Source: Agapetus fuscipes
Lineage: Eukaryota > Arthropoda > Insecta > Trichoptera > Glossosomatidae
Assembly: GCA_951799405.1 (NCBI GenBank)
Contig: OX637345.1
Location: 186,001-250,000 of the forward strand
DNA: 64,000 bases
Direction: 5' to 3'
The notes under the pieces are model-generated. The model worked only from the letters and a program-made list of their open reading frames with translations. It was not told where the DNA came from and did no database searches. Each line of letters begins with the position of its first letter. The first letter of the stretch is position 1. A program made the translations under genes and the position numbers. Below are positions 55,116 to 64,000 of this stretch, piece by piece.

Positions 55116-55420
55116 TCCAAATTTCCGAAACAGAAAACAAATGTCAGTTTGTAGATTAAATAAAGAAAGGGTGATGCAGTTATCCGATGTTGTCGAAATA
55201 AAACTTCGATCGACATCCGCGAGCAGACGCCATTACTGTCATGCCGAACTCTAATTGCAGATTAAATTACCCGGAGTGAAAGATTGACATGACCATTAGT
55301 GTCACATAAGCCATGACCACCAATGTCTCCAGGACCATGACAGTCATGGCAAGTCTAGACACACATGACCCGAAGAGAGAAATGGAACAGTAAACAAAGC
55401 GGTGCATGTTGTACAACTAC

Positions 55421-55605
55421 TTATTTTTACAGGTAAGGGGACCAGCCTTTTGCCAACCACTTTAGTTTTTAGTTTTTTTAGCTCCCGCCGGGACTGGCTC
55501 TCATTCCTTGTGAAGGCTGAGTGAACCTTTTTGTTATTATATTTTCGATTTGAAAGAACATCGAAACGGGAAATCATTTTTGATGTATTAGGTGGGGATC
55601 TTCGA
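55421..55605 (-). mobile_element. tRNA-derived SINE, partial (opposite orientation to next)
   Basis: ACTTATTTTTACAGGTAAGG to AAATCATTTTTGATG, the body complement, without the tRNA head. It abuts the full copy at 55617 head to head. Confidence 0.82.
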
Positions 55606-55616
55606 TCGATATCGGT

Positions 55617-55956
55617 CCGGTCGATAGCTCAGTTGGTAGAGTGCTTGCATTCCATGCCGTGAGCTCGGGTTCGAATCCCGCTGAGGCGAGGGTGTCAGAA
55701 ATGATTTCCCGTTTCGGTGTTTATTTCAAACCCCAAAATAAAAATACCGGCAAGGTTTACTCAGCCTTCACAAGAAATGAGTACCAGCCCTCTCGGGAGC
55801 TGGGAAACCCCCACTTCATCTAAAGTGGTTAGCGTAAGGCCGGCCCCCTTACCTGTAAAAATAAATAGGTTCAACTCGCCACATGCGACCCCCTCGGGGA
55901 TAACGCGGCAAGAAGTTACACTATATGTGTAGCTTAGTTGCGTTTTTTTTTTTTTT
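55617..55956 (+). mobile_element. tRNA-derived SINE, full length, close to consensus
   Basis: CCGGTCGATAGCTCAGTTGG with A box, GGGTTCGAATCCCG B box, body as at 15386-15721, and AGCTTAGTTGCG plus 15 T. With the copy at 15386 it defines the family consensus. Confidence 0.93.
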
Positions 55957-55960
55957 ATCT

Positions 55961-56015
55961 AACCCTAGCTCTCTGATATGGAATACAAACATTCTACCAA
56001 CTGAGTTTTTCACCA
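55961..56015 (-). repeat. SINE head remnant
   Basis: Minus strand AACTCAGTTGGTAGAATGTT and GAGCTAGGGTTAG. Confidence 0.55.
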
Positions 56016-56607
56016 AATAAGCAGAATAGAACAGATTCACTTTTCAAACCTCTTCTTTCGGACTATAAATAAAAATGGTTAAATGTTTAGATTAAAAATT
56101 AGCGTGAGTTTTTTTCTCATCCATGGAAACTTCTGTTTTGAGATTTTATACATAAAAAGAGATACCGCCATATAACTTGGCTAGGGATTTTACTTTCAGC
56201 ATGAGTTGATTAAGGGTGGACTTCACAGATAATGGAAGACTTACTTGCTCCTACAGCTGCGGGGAAAGCACTCAGCATATTTCATACTTAAGTGGTTCAA
56301 TTCACGTCTTATCAAATGCCCATTCAAGATAAAATCAAAACTTAAATTCTTGTATTTTTTTTTCAGAAGTTTCAAAGTCACAAATGACAACGGCAAGGCA
56401 CAGCCGGGTATTTTTTAAATAACTTTTCTCTACAATTTTTGGGAAGTAAGTACTTATGAATAATATAGTTTTTTTTCTAAAATATATATTAAGGAATCCT
56501 GTGCGGGAGATTCCCTTGATTTCAGTGAGTCTAGGGGTCTGTGACACTTGTGATAGTGCCGCAAAGGTGTTGAATGTGAATATATGTTTTAGATTTACAC
56601 GGCCAAC

Positions 56608-56868
56608 GGCTGATACTGGAGAATTGCTTTCCGGGATCTGTTGCCGTGGTCTTCCGGAGCTGGAGCTTCCAGACGTTTCGCCCATGTCTCTGATGGAAAT
56701 CTTCAGTGTGATGATGATGCTGATAAAACTGTTATAAATCAACATCATATCACTGCATCATCACGCTGTAAAAGCCCATGGAGACATGGACGAAATGTCC
56801 AGGAGCTTTAGCTCTTATACACCACGGCAACAGAACTCGGAAAAATCTCCAGTGTCGGCAGGGTAAAC
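56608..56868. mobile_element. palindromic element with hammerhead-like cores (E3)
   Basis: The left arm (56608-56717, from CCAACGGCTGATACTGGAG) is matched in reverse by the right arm (56757-56868, ending TCTCCAGTGTCGGCAGG). The minus strand of the left arm carries CTGAAGA, CCAT...ATGG as stem II, and GCGAAACGTC (56673-56706). The plus strand of the right arm has a decayed form (CTGTAAA...ACGAAATGTC). Stem I is weak. No clear target duplication. Confidence 0.7.
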
Positions 56869-56949
56869 CTACAACTCCTATCTAGCAGATATTTCTCAGA
56901 GCCTGGTGGGTGACGTTTCGTTGGAGTTGTAGCGAAGACATGGTCGTAC

Positions 56950-57062
56950 CTTGCGAACAGTGGTGGGTCGTGCGTCAGCAAATGGAAGTCGTTCTCGGAG
57001 CAAACCTCCCGGTCGCGGTGGTGGACGGCGCATTTAAAGCTGCGCGACCTCTTGCCGCTCAT
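56950..57062 (-). CDS. rhomboid protease exon (N-terminal in window)
   Basis: 113 bp, residues 1-37 and two bases of codon 38. It is hydrophilic, with MSGKRSRSFKCAVHHRDREV and LLTHDPPLFA, as expected of the cytosolic part before the first membrane segment. A pyrimidine-rich tract and AG directly precede the ATG, so it is probably an internal exon with 5' exons further right or outside the window. The ATG may be internal or the start. The donor is AAG|GTACGA. Splicing to the next exon (AG|G) restores an Arg codon in phase. Confidence 0.8.
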
Positions 57063-57393
57063 CTGGAACAACAACACAATCAGGTTAATGGGCATCCAGA
57101 ACTAGTCAATATTGTTACTGCTTGCTACACTGCAATCCGTATTTATAGATGACTAAAGTCCATTCTAGCATACACCAGACCATGTCAGAACCGCCTCGAA
57201 CAGAAGCTTCGAGCAAACACGAGTAGCTACAACCAAAATACTTACGTTTAGACACACATACACAAGTAAATACACACAACACACAATCATAGGCAAACAT
57301 ACACAGACATAAACTCATACATTACGTTTAAATTTGTGTCGATTCACATTGTAAACAATCAAAATATGTCCAAAAATATGATATGCAAGCTCA
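57063..57393. other. sequence 5' of the first visible rhomboid exon
   Basis: Pyrimidine-rich splice acceptor tract at 57064-57085, then AT/CA-rich sequence with many ACACA runs. No promoter or further exon could be recognised. Confidence 0.5.
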
Positions 57394-57474
57394 CGGGACA
57401 GGAAATCATTTTTGCTGGCGATCGAACTCTGGAACTGAACGCAAGCATTTTAACAACTGTACTATCGACCAGAA
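57394..57474 (-). mobile_element. SINE head fragment
   Basis: Minus strand TGGTCGATAGTACAGTTGTT head and GAGTTCGATCGCCAGC B box. Confidence 0.65.
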
Positions 57475-58621
57475 CATTTGATCAAGTATTTTTTATTTAA
57501 TTTGCGTAATAGATCAGCGTGATTACGCTGGACTTAGTCTTGATATTAAATGCAAATTTGATTTTAATATTCATGCATATATTTTGTTTCAGTTCTTACA
57601 GATTCATCCGTGAATTATTTGTCGGTGTTATGGCCGAGGGGCCCATGTGGGCTGATCTTTCTAGCGTTTTTGCAATAGCACAACGTTGGTTCGATCCCCG
57701 CCTGGGTCATTTGACCATAACTTTGACCCTGGTTCAACAGATGTTATTGGGTAATTATTAATTAAAAATTCATTAAAATAAACAAAAATGAATTATAATT
57801 TGATGATATTAATACCTGTTTTTGGCCAGACAGAATAGGTTGGTGAATTGCATTTACTCTTCACAAATCTATTTTAAAAAAAAATTATTATGCCATCAAC
57901 TTAAAAGTTCAATTAAAGCGAAACAAGCGTGAATCGTCTGTAGAATTAGTGACAGAAAGAAGTCTTCAGTAACCCGAGTAATAATCGTCTACAACCACTC
58001 CCCTCGATCGTGTAAGTAGAAAAATGTATTTGAAACTAAATCAATGTAGTGTACTCGGGGTAAACAGTTCCTTGCCTGTATTGTGTTTCAGATTTCACAT
58101 GAATATTAGCGATCGTTTGCCTTGATCGTTAAGTAAATGTATGTATTAGTAAATCAGCTGTTCAGATCCTGCCCTGAGCGTGATACAGAGCGGGCGGCCA
58201 GTCTCGACTTGTTTAGTGGGACGATAGTTAACGATTAAAAATCACGGAAAATACCGACAAATTACATCGCTGGGCCTTTTAACGGCACGATACGCTCCAG
58301 CGGGGAACAAAGCAACACTCACTTCACCAACGGCTCCGATATCGTAAACAATATTGCTTCATACAGACGTCTTTCTAGATGGTTTAACCAGTCGTGGCCT
58401 TGAAAATTTACGTTATTTGTACCTTTTCTCCTTCTTCATCTTTTTCCTCATTGTTGAGGGTTGTGATAGGATTTTTCTTAATCATTCTTCTCTAGTCCTC
58501 TCTTTATTGCGCTGCCCACAGCGCTCCATCCACCGAGGTGCCTGCTGCTGTCTTCGCTTAATCGGTCTATCGTGTGTGGGGTGGGATCTTCTTCTTCCTG
58601 TCTTCCTCGAACCCCACGGAG
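57475..58621. other. non-coding stretch with fragments
   Basis: 57630-57715 holds TTGGTTCGATCCCCG, a lone B-box-like phrase. 57780-57890 repeats 12955-13070. 57985-58065 holds an M2 MITE fragment. No gene. Confidence 0.5.
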
Positions 58622-58872
58622 AGTTTCAGCAATGATTTCCATTTTCGGTGTTTATTTCAAAAACCCAACATAAAATACCGGCAAAGTTTGCTCAGCCTTC
58701 ACAATTAAAATGAGTACCAGCACCCCTCCTGAGCAGGTAAACCCCCACTTCAACTGATGTGGTTGGCGTCAGGCCGTCCCCCTTACCCGTTAAAGTAAAT
58801 ATGTCCCGGATCGCCACATGCGACAGATCCGTGGATAACGCACGCAAGAAGTTGTACTGTACGTGTAGCATG
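58622..58872 (+). mobile_element. tRNA-derived SINE without head
   Basis: AATGATTTCCATTTTCGGTG, CTCAGCCTTCACAATTAAAA and TGTACGTGTAGC. Its 5' tRNA part is replaced by unrelated sequence. Confidence 0.75.
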
Positions 58873-59317
58873 GCAAAAACAATGTTTTGTGCGTATGATG
58901 CAGATGATGGATTGCCTTATTTCAAATACGAAGTGACGTCACACTGCCCCCAGCCCGCTAGGGGTAGTTTAGCTGTAGGGGTCACAGAGCCCGGCACTTT
59001 AATACAGCTTATTGATTCCAGCGAGACTTAGTGATTCAGCCAGTGCTTAACTTAACTACTGACTAGTAGTATGTACATCTAGTATCGGGAGCAGGCGGGG
59101 TAGTGCTGATATTTATGACTTCCTCATCCACAAATCTATCTTATCTATAAGGGGCACTCCAGCTGGAGACAGGGAATGAAAACAGCCAGAGAGCTTTCAT
59201 TCTGATTGCTGACCGGGTCTACGAACAGCCCTGACATTCAACGTCGATGTGAGATTCAAATTCCAACTACGCAATTTGTACAGCGCGTTTAAAGTACGAA
59301 AATTTAACATAAATTTG
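58873..59317. other. non-coding stretch, nothing recognised
   Basis: No supported feature. Confidence 0.5.
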
Positions 59318-59392
59318 AACGGTCTGTAGTCTAGTGGTTAACGCTATGGACTTGTGAACCAAAGGAACCGAGTTCGATTCCCGGCGTAGCAC
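59318..59392 (+). repeat. tRNA-like sequence
   Basis: TAGTCTAGTGGTTAACGC (A box), loop with GTG in the anticodon-like position, and CGAGTTCGATTCCCGG (B box). The acceptor arms (GGTCTGT versus GCGTAGC) do not pair, so it is a pseudo-tRNA or SINE head rather than a working tRNA. Confidence 0.55.
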
Positions 59393-59549
59393 AAAGAAAA
59401 TATCATTTTATTTTCAATATTTTCTCATCGCTGGGTTGAAAAGTTAATGAGCCTGGACAAAGACTGGTCACGAGAGGTCCATCCAGCCTTACAGCAGCTG
59501 GGTTTTGCTTGAAAATTGACGCTTTCTAAAGCGACGACAAAGCTCGCAG

Positions 59550-59625
59550 AAACTTTTGAGGTGTGATTCACACAAAAACAGCGCTCACCAAATAAATCAT
59601 CCTAATATTATTATCATACGTTGTA
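59550..59625 (+). repeat. dispersed GAGGTGTGATTCACAC repeat
   Basis: ACTTTTGAGGTGTGATTCAC, ACCAAATAAATCATCC and an ATT-rich tail, as at 43120. Confidence 0.7.
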
Positions 59626-59654
59626 AGTTAGTAATGTCACACTCTTCATTAAAA

Positions 59655-59960
59655 CTCACAAAATAAAATCTCAAATTAGTAAACACTCCGCAACTTTTAC
59701 CGCCCTTCCCTAAAACAGAAAGTGACATTGGAAACGTGAACCATTTTTGTACAGCATAGTGGTCAGTCTCACACCATCATATAAGGCAAATAATAGAAAT
59801 ATTAATCTACACTCAACTGTATGAAAAACATACAGTAAATGAATTACTACAAAAATATAGCTACTCAAGTTTACATAAAAGATTGTTAAGCCTTAGCCGC
59901 CAATATTGCATATAAACCGCCATTTTATTCAGTCCTTACATAATTCTTAGTAATTTTTAA
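59655..59960 (-). mobile_element. old LINE 3' end with TAGATT-tail module
   Basis: The module (59655-59790) is followed on the minus strand's 5' side by UTR-like sequence and GGCGGTTTATATGCAATATT, the decayed LINE ORF end (TGTAAGGACTGAATAAAATG). This is a third independent example of the ORF-UTR-module order. Confidence 0.65.
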
Positions 59961-60262
59961 AAAACATGTTCAAGGACTTATAAAAAAACTTATGATGACA
60001 CATATAGGGGTATACGAGATTATATACTATAAGCTTCCAGTTTTCTGACATTACTAATAATTGAATAAGATTCCTAGAACTCGGTTTTTTCTTCAGAAGC
60101 AGTATATTATATACACTTGTATAGAGCGCGGGCAGTAAGCCTGTAATTGGGTAATAGTCCCAGATAAGTGGGAAATTACGCGGGAAATCGGCTAAGAGGG
60201 ACAAATAACATTCATATTATACTCTAACTCAGGGAAAACAGGCTTCTAAGCAAGGGATTAGA

Positions 60263-60580
60263 TAACGCAACTAAGCTACACATGTAGTGCAAATTCTGGC
60301 TGCGTTCTCCCCGAAGGATTTCGCATGTGGCGAGTGGATCCTATTGATTTTTATAGGAAAGGGGCTGGCCTTACGCCAACCACTTCAGTTGAAGTGGGAG
60401 TTTCCCAGCTCCCGAGGGGGCTGGTACTCATTTCTTATGAAGGCTGAATAAACCTTGCCATTATTTTATTTTAGGTTTTTGAAATAAGCACCGAAACGGG
60501 AAGTTATTGCTGACACCTTCGGCGGAATTCGAACCCGAGCTCTCGGCATGGAATGCAAGCAGCTACCAGCTGAGCTAATT
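60263..60580 (-). mobile_element. tRNA-derived SINE, near full length
   Basis: Minus strand TTAGCTCAGCTGGTAGCTGC head, GGGTTCGAATTCCG B box, full body and end GTGTAGCTTAGTTGCG. Confidence 0.88.
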
Positions 60581-60635
60581 AAATATTTCCACCTCTCCAC
60601 GCATCTGAAGGTAACTTCCTAATAAATAAGATTTA

Positions 60636-60783
60636 TATTTTGTATTGTTTGTGTATTAACACTGTGAAAATTCATACTGTTATAGTTTAAATTTTTTTTG
60701 AGGAATTCAAAAACACTGTTTATTTTCACATAAATATGTGAAAATAAACAGTGTTTTTGAATTCCTCAAAAAAATTTTAAACT
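60636..60783. mobile_element. palindromic retroposon (E5), 14-bp target duplication, no ribozyme
   Basis: ATAAATAAGATTTA flanks it (60622-60635 and 60784-60797). A head of about 45 bp (TATTTTGTATTG, CACTGTGAAAATTCATACTG) is followed by inverted arms from 60682 to 60783 (GAATTCAAAAACACTGTTTA). The layout matches E1 and E2, and the head shares GTGAAANTTCAT. Confidence 0.8.
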
Positions 60784-60797
60784 ATAAATAAGATTTA

Positions 60798-62230
60798 CTT
60801 GGATCGTGAACGCTTCTAGTGACCATTATTTCCAATTTCTTACGTAAGAATGTGCTGGAACTTTTTAGTTTCATTAACTGTCATTTATAAATATACATAT
60901 TCGAAAGATTCGTTAACATTCATTTGAACCATATTAATTTTAATTTGATTAGAAAATTGTGATTTTTCCATTAAAAAATATTCAGAGTTGCCTGGCAAGT
61001 AGTATAGCGTATATAAAACGAAAAAAAGGGTTGTTATTGCTGAGTAGAATAGTCAATACTGGAGTAGGGCGGCAGAACATGCGAGGGGGGTGGGGTAGCT
61101 ACGATTGACAACTCTGATACCAAGTGAATAGTTTAATTCATACTATGCTATTTGGTATATGTTATATGGTATGTCTTGATACAAACGATTTAGCTGTTGA
61201 ATTTTCACTCAATACAAATATAATAATCGAAAGAATAACTTTAGTCTATAATACAAGATGCTTGTTTTAGTGAGCGCTGTTTAGTGTGAATCACACCTCA
61301 AGAGCTTTCTACATGCTTAGTCGTCGCTAAATTATCGCAAATATGGAAAGCGAAACCCATTTACTGTAATGCTTTTGGGCACCTTTGTGACTAGAATAAT
61401 ATGACACATGAACAATTAAATCCACTTATCTTTTGATTAACAAGTCTGTAGCGTTATCCGCTAACCGGTCTATAAGTAGTATTAGTTTGAAAACATACAC
61501 AAAAATCAATAAATAATATGAAATAACTTTGTTATGTATCTACGTGGCTATTATGGAATTTTGTATAATCATACTCTTCCCCTTTGTTTTTATATGTAGG
61601 TTAATCTAAATTGCCTTTATTCGCGAAGACCTATAATTGGCTCTTTATATCTATTCATACTTTCAACCCTGTAAATTTAGCTGTTGGTCTTCCTAAAAAA
61701 AACAGAAGAGATGGGCTGAGACATATTTCTATCAAGGTTAGGAGATGGAAATAGCAGCTCAGGAAGACGAAGAAGCGTGCAAGAGTATGGAGGAGGCCTA
61801 CACCCACCCATGAATTAATGATGGGAATGTGAAACATGGAACATTTTATGTCTGTCATTCATTTCCTGACAGAAAACTGTAACAAATACGTGCATAATAA
61901 ATCCAAGCTGAGTAGTAGAGAATGCGCTACGAGCCTCTACGATAAGAGCTACGACAGCATTTTTAAAGGAAATTCATACAGAAAATGTATTCGGTATTCA
62001 CGAGAAATTCTTGAAATGATTATACTGTTTTATTACAAACATATCGATCAACAATAAAAACTTCCTTTAGAGTTATTTTTCTTTATGTTTCCTAAACATC
62101 TACGTTTTGAAATAAATGTATGCTACGCTGTGAATTTAAATTGAATATTTATTTTCACTTAATAATTTTAAATTCAAAGCTTTAATCTTGCTTCATTTTT
62201 CGATCTGTGATTCACAAAAACACTTCATAT
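60798..62230. other. non-coding stretch, few fragments
   Basis: 61262-61325 is a minus-strand copy of the GAGGTGTGATTCACAC repeat. 61690-61815 is a decayed LINE end (GGAGGCCTACACCCACC). The small frame 61836-62057 has no relatives I know. Confidence 0.5.
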
Positions 62231-62234
62231 CAGC

Positions 62235-62500
62235 TCATGTATTCTGAGATGAGGACGTCCAGCTATGTCTCGTCCAGCTATGTGGACGTCCAGGAGGTCT
62301 CCCAGCTGGGCGTTGCCCTATTGGCATCTCATTAGCTACGATGTGTGCGAGTCTTTCATGGCTCATGCTGGAGAAATGATCTCTCCTGGATCTGCTCCAT
62401 CTCACTATGTCCTGCATTTCAATCGCGGGTACAATCTCGCAATATTTTTCCTGTGATAATTCTAAAGACTTGAATTTTAGATGTTCTGGGTGGTTCCGTG
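62235..62500 (-). mobile_element. LINE C-terminal fragment (DIVRWSR family)
   Basis: Encodes EIVPAIEMQDIVRWSRSRRD and MSHERLAHIVANEMPIGQRP, then short Arg/Pro-rich repeats from a local duplication (GTCCAGCTATGTCTC / GTCCAGCTATGTGGAC). Confidence 0.65.
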
Positions 62501-62529
62501 ATAGATCAAAACAGTGTCCTAACGGCACA

Positions 62530-63624
62530 TGACAGAATAATACAATGACAATACATCACATGACAAAACATCACTATGACAAAACATTACAGGAAAGTAC
62601 ATCACAAAACAAAACCGTTTTATGTGCCGTTTATGGTATGTTATGTTTTAAGTATATGATGTACTGTCATTGTAATGTTATGTCACGTATCGTTCTGTCA
62701 TGTGTTGCTCAGTCATGTATCGTTTTGTCCCTGTGTCGTTCTACCCTGTCACCATTTTAGGTAGTCCTATGGTTCTTCGTGTTTCCTGATGATGACATTA
62801 AATGAAAAACCAACGAAGCGTCAAGAAATTAAATATCTCTAAATGTTCCTACAAACATCATTAAGTAATGCATAATATAATCGAGTGTTTAGAGTTCAGA
62901 CAGGCCGCTATACAGTAGTAGAGGTCTCCCTCCCATACACAGCCTGCTCAGTACTCAGCTCCTGGCAGACTTCCAACAGGGAAAGCGCTCGATAGGGAGC
63001 CAGAAGACAAATGTAGCCAGCACTGGCGCTGCAGACGATGTACTAGGTAATGTGTAGTACTACTACTATACCACGCATTGTAGTACGGCGGAAGCTAGAG
63101 GTTACTACGAGAGGAGAGTGGTCTTACTCAAGGTCTAGGCCTTTACTGTTACAAAAGAAATGTGTGCTCTACAGGAAATACGTCAATTATTTGTAACTGA
63201 ACAGTTTTTTTTCTTTTAAAACCTCGTTCTAATTTCACGAGTTTCAGTAAACAACACCCTAGTGCTTTCATTTTTCATTCCGCCATCGTTAGTATTACTA
63301 CTGTCTTCTTCTTCCTCAGCCTTTCTCAGTCCACTCCTGGACGTAGGTCTCTCCAATCCTGTATATCGGCTACTGTCTACTTAAGTTTTATTTATAACCA
63401 TAAACCTTCACTAATTTTTACGTTTTAAAAAGAATTCAGTTTGGTTTCTGCTATCTCGGAACATAAATACAAAACTTTTGCTTTAATCACTTTTAAGAAT
63501 AACAAATGAAACACCTCTTAATCGTAGCTCATCCCGTCTTCGCATTTCTCAATATATGGTTTTGTCTTGTGAATTCTTGAAACAGCCTCCTCTTAACAAT
63601 GACATCAGTTGAAGTACTTGAGGT
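62530..63624. other. non-coding stretch with simple variants of ACA(T)GACA
   Basis: 62530-62600 repeats AATACAATGACA/ACATCACATGACAAAAC and the region 62680-62745 has their complements, a loose palindromic pair. 63305-63385 is a minus-strand LINE end. No gene. Confidence 0.5.
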
Positions 63625-63925
63625 CTATCTATAATCTATAATCTATCTATAATCTAAGTTGCAAGCATATATTCATTTAAAGCTCTCAGATGTATGCCCA
63701 CAAACAAACACGTGTAGTTCGCGCTTACAAATGCTGAATGTGTACTTACAAATAAAATCCAAACTCAAATGAACATAAGCCCTGCAACTCCTGCCGACAT
63801 TCCCTGAAACAGGGGTGACATTGGCAACGTGAACCATTTTTTACAGTATGGGTGGTCAGCCTCATACCAACCTATAAGTCAAGGAATACGAGTAATAAAT
63901 GACATTTAAGTTTACAAAAAAAAGA
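63625..63925 (-). mobile_element. TAGATT-tail module with some LINE 3' UTR
   Basis: Tail complement ATCTATAATCTATAATCTAT, head at 63885 (TCAAGGAATACG complement). Beyond the head, TAATAAATGACATTTAAG resembles the LINE UTR of 45062-45100. Confidence 0.88.
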
Positions 63926-64000
63926 AAAAAAAAAAAAAAACAAAGGTGATAAAAAAATACTCGATTGTAAGCCAATAAAAAATATTTTCACTGTATAAAT

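Larger units (their letters stand above)
18988..57062 (-). other. rhomboid-family intramembrane protease gene, 5 exons over 38 kb
   Basis: The five exons listed separately join in frame with AG/GT splice borders to 954 bp, 317 residues plus TAA. Introns from 5' to 3' are about 5.1 kb, 28.4 kb, 3.9 kb... more exactly 56949-51807, 51688-23259, 23115-19879 and 19609-19299. The protein is a multi-pass secretase-type serine protease. It resembles the insect Rhomboid/Stet and vertebrate RHBDL group, whose members release membrane-bound EGF-like ligands in the secretory pathway. Ser180 (GASG) and His242 (AHLTG) form the catalytic dyad; His128 and Asn132 (HLGFN) are also conserved. The exact paralogue cannot be assigned by eye. 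The first exon in view may not be the true first exon. Confidence 0.9.

Noticed and set aside
59318..59392. Functional tRNA (GTG anticodon-like)
   Set aside because: The acceptor arms do not pair and the anticodon stem is weak, so it was listed as tRNA-like only.
62785..62835. CTGATGATGACATTAAATG ... CGAAGCGTC as a hammerhead
   Set aside because: CTGATGA fits, but GAAAC reads GAAGC and stem II does not pair.

Overview
The window looks like a repeat-rich arthropod genome, most likely an insect. I infer this from the transposon classes (pogo, piggyBac, copia, non-LTR elements), several tRNA-derived SINE copies, GT-AG introns of up to 28 kb, and one recognisable host gene. No species can be named from the sequence alone. 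Nothing here is bacterial, and most open frames are fragments of mobile elements.

Host gene. The only cellular gene I can support is a rhomboid-family intramembrane serine protease on the minus strand. Five exons join in frame with canonical splice sites: 57062-56950, 51806-51689, 23258-23116, 19878-19610 and 19298-18988. They give 317 codons plus a stop, with the GASG serine (Ser180) and the membrane histidine (His242) in place. Almost everything between 19 and 57 kb is therefore intron of this gene. Short rearranged echoes of exons 3 and 4 lie in the adjoining introns.

Left part (1-9.6 kb). A broken pogo/Tigger-like transposase runs off the left edge. It is followed by a copia-type LTR retrotransposon (minus strand, 5' LTR at 7843-8007). 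That element is interrupted by a complete piggyBac element (4280-6759, TTAA duplication) and cut off by a 5'-truncated LINE (2196-2614). A 5'-truncated LINE with an intact 463-codon frame follows at 8210-9640.

9.6-19 kb, downstream of the rhomboid gene. This holds a 27-bp minisatellite, foldback elements and MITEs, and a three-level nest: a SINE inside a TA-flanked element inside a TTAA-flanked element (14527-16382).

19-64 kb, mainly introns. About 30 copies of a ~240-bp repeat ending in a TAGATT-type tail dominate. At least three of them are continuous with the 3' UTR and ORF end of a LINE. A tRNA-derived SINE whose sense strand ends in a T-run is the next most common family.

Most interesting signal. 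Several palindromic retroposons carry hammerhead-ribozyme cores (CTGAAGA, stem II, GAAAC, GTC). The copy at 47348-47392 has all conserved core bases and a pairing stem I. Two of these palindromes have 12-14 bp target duplications. They resemble the ribozyme-bearing repeats known from Penelope-like elements, but here they form inverted pairs.
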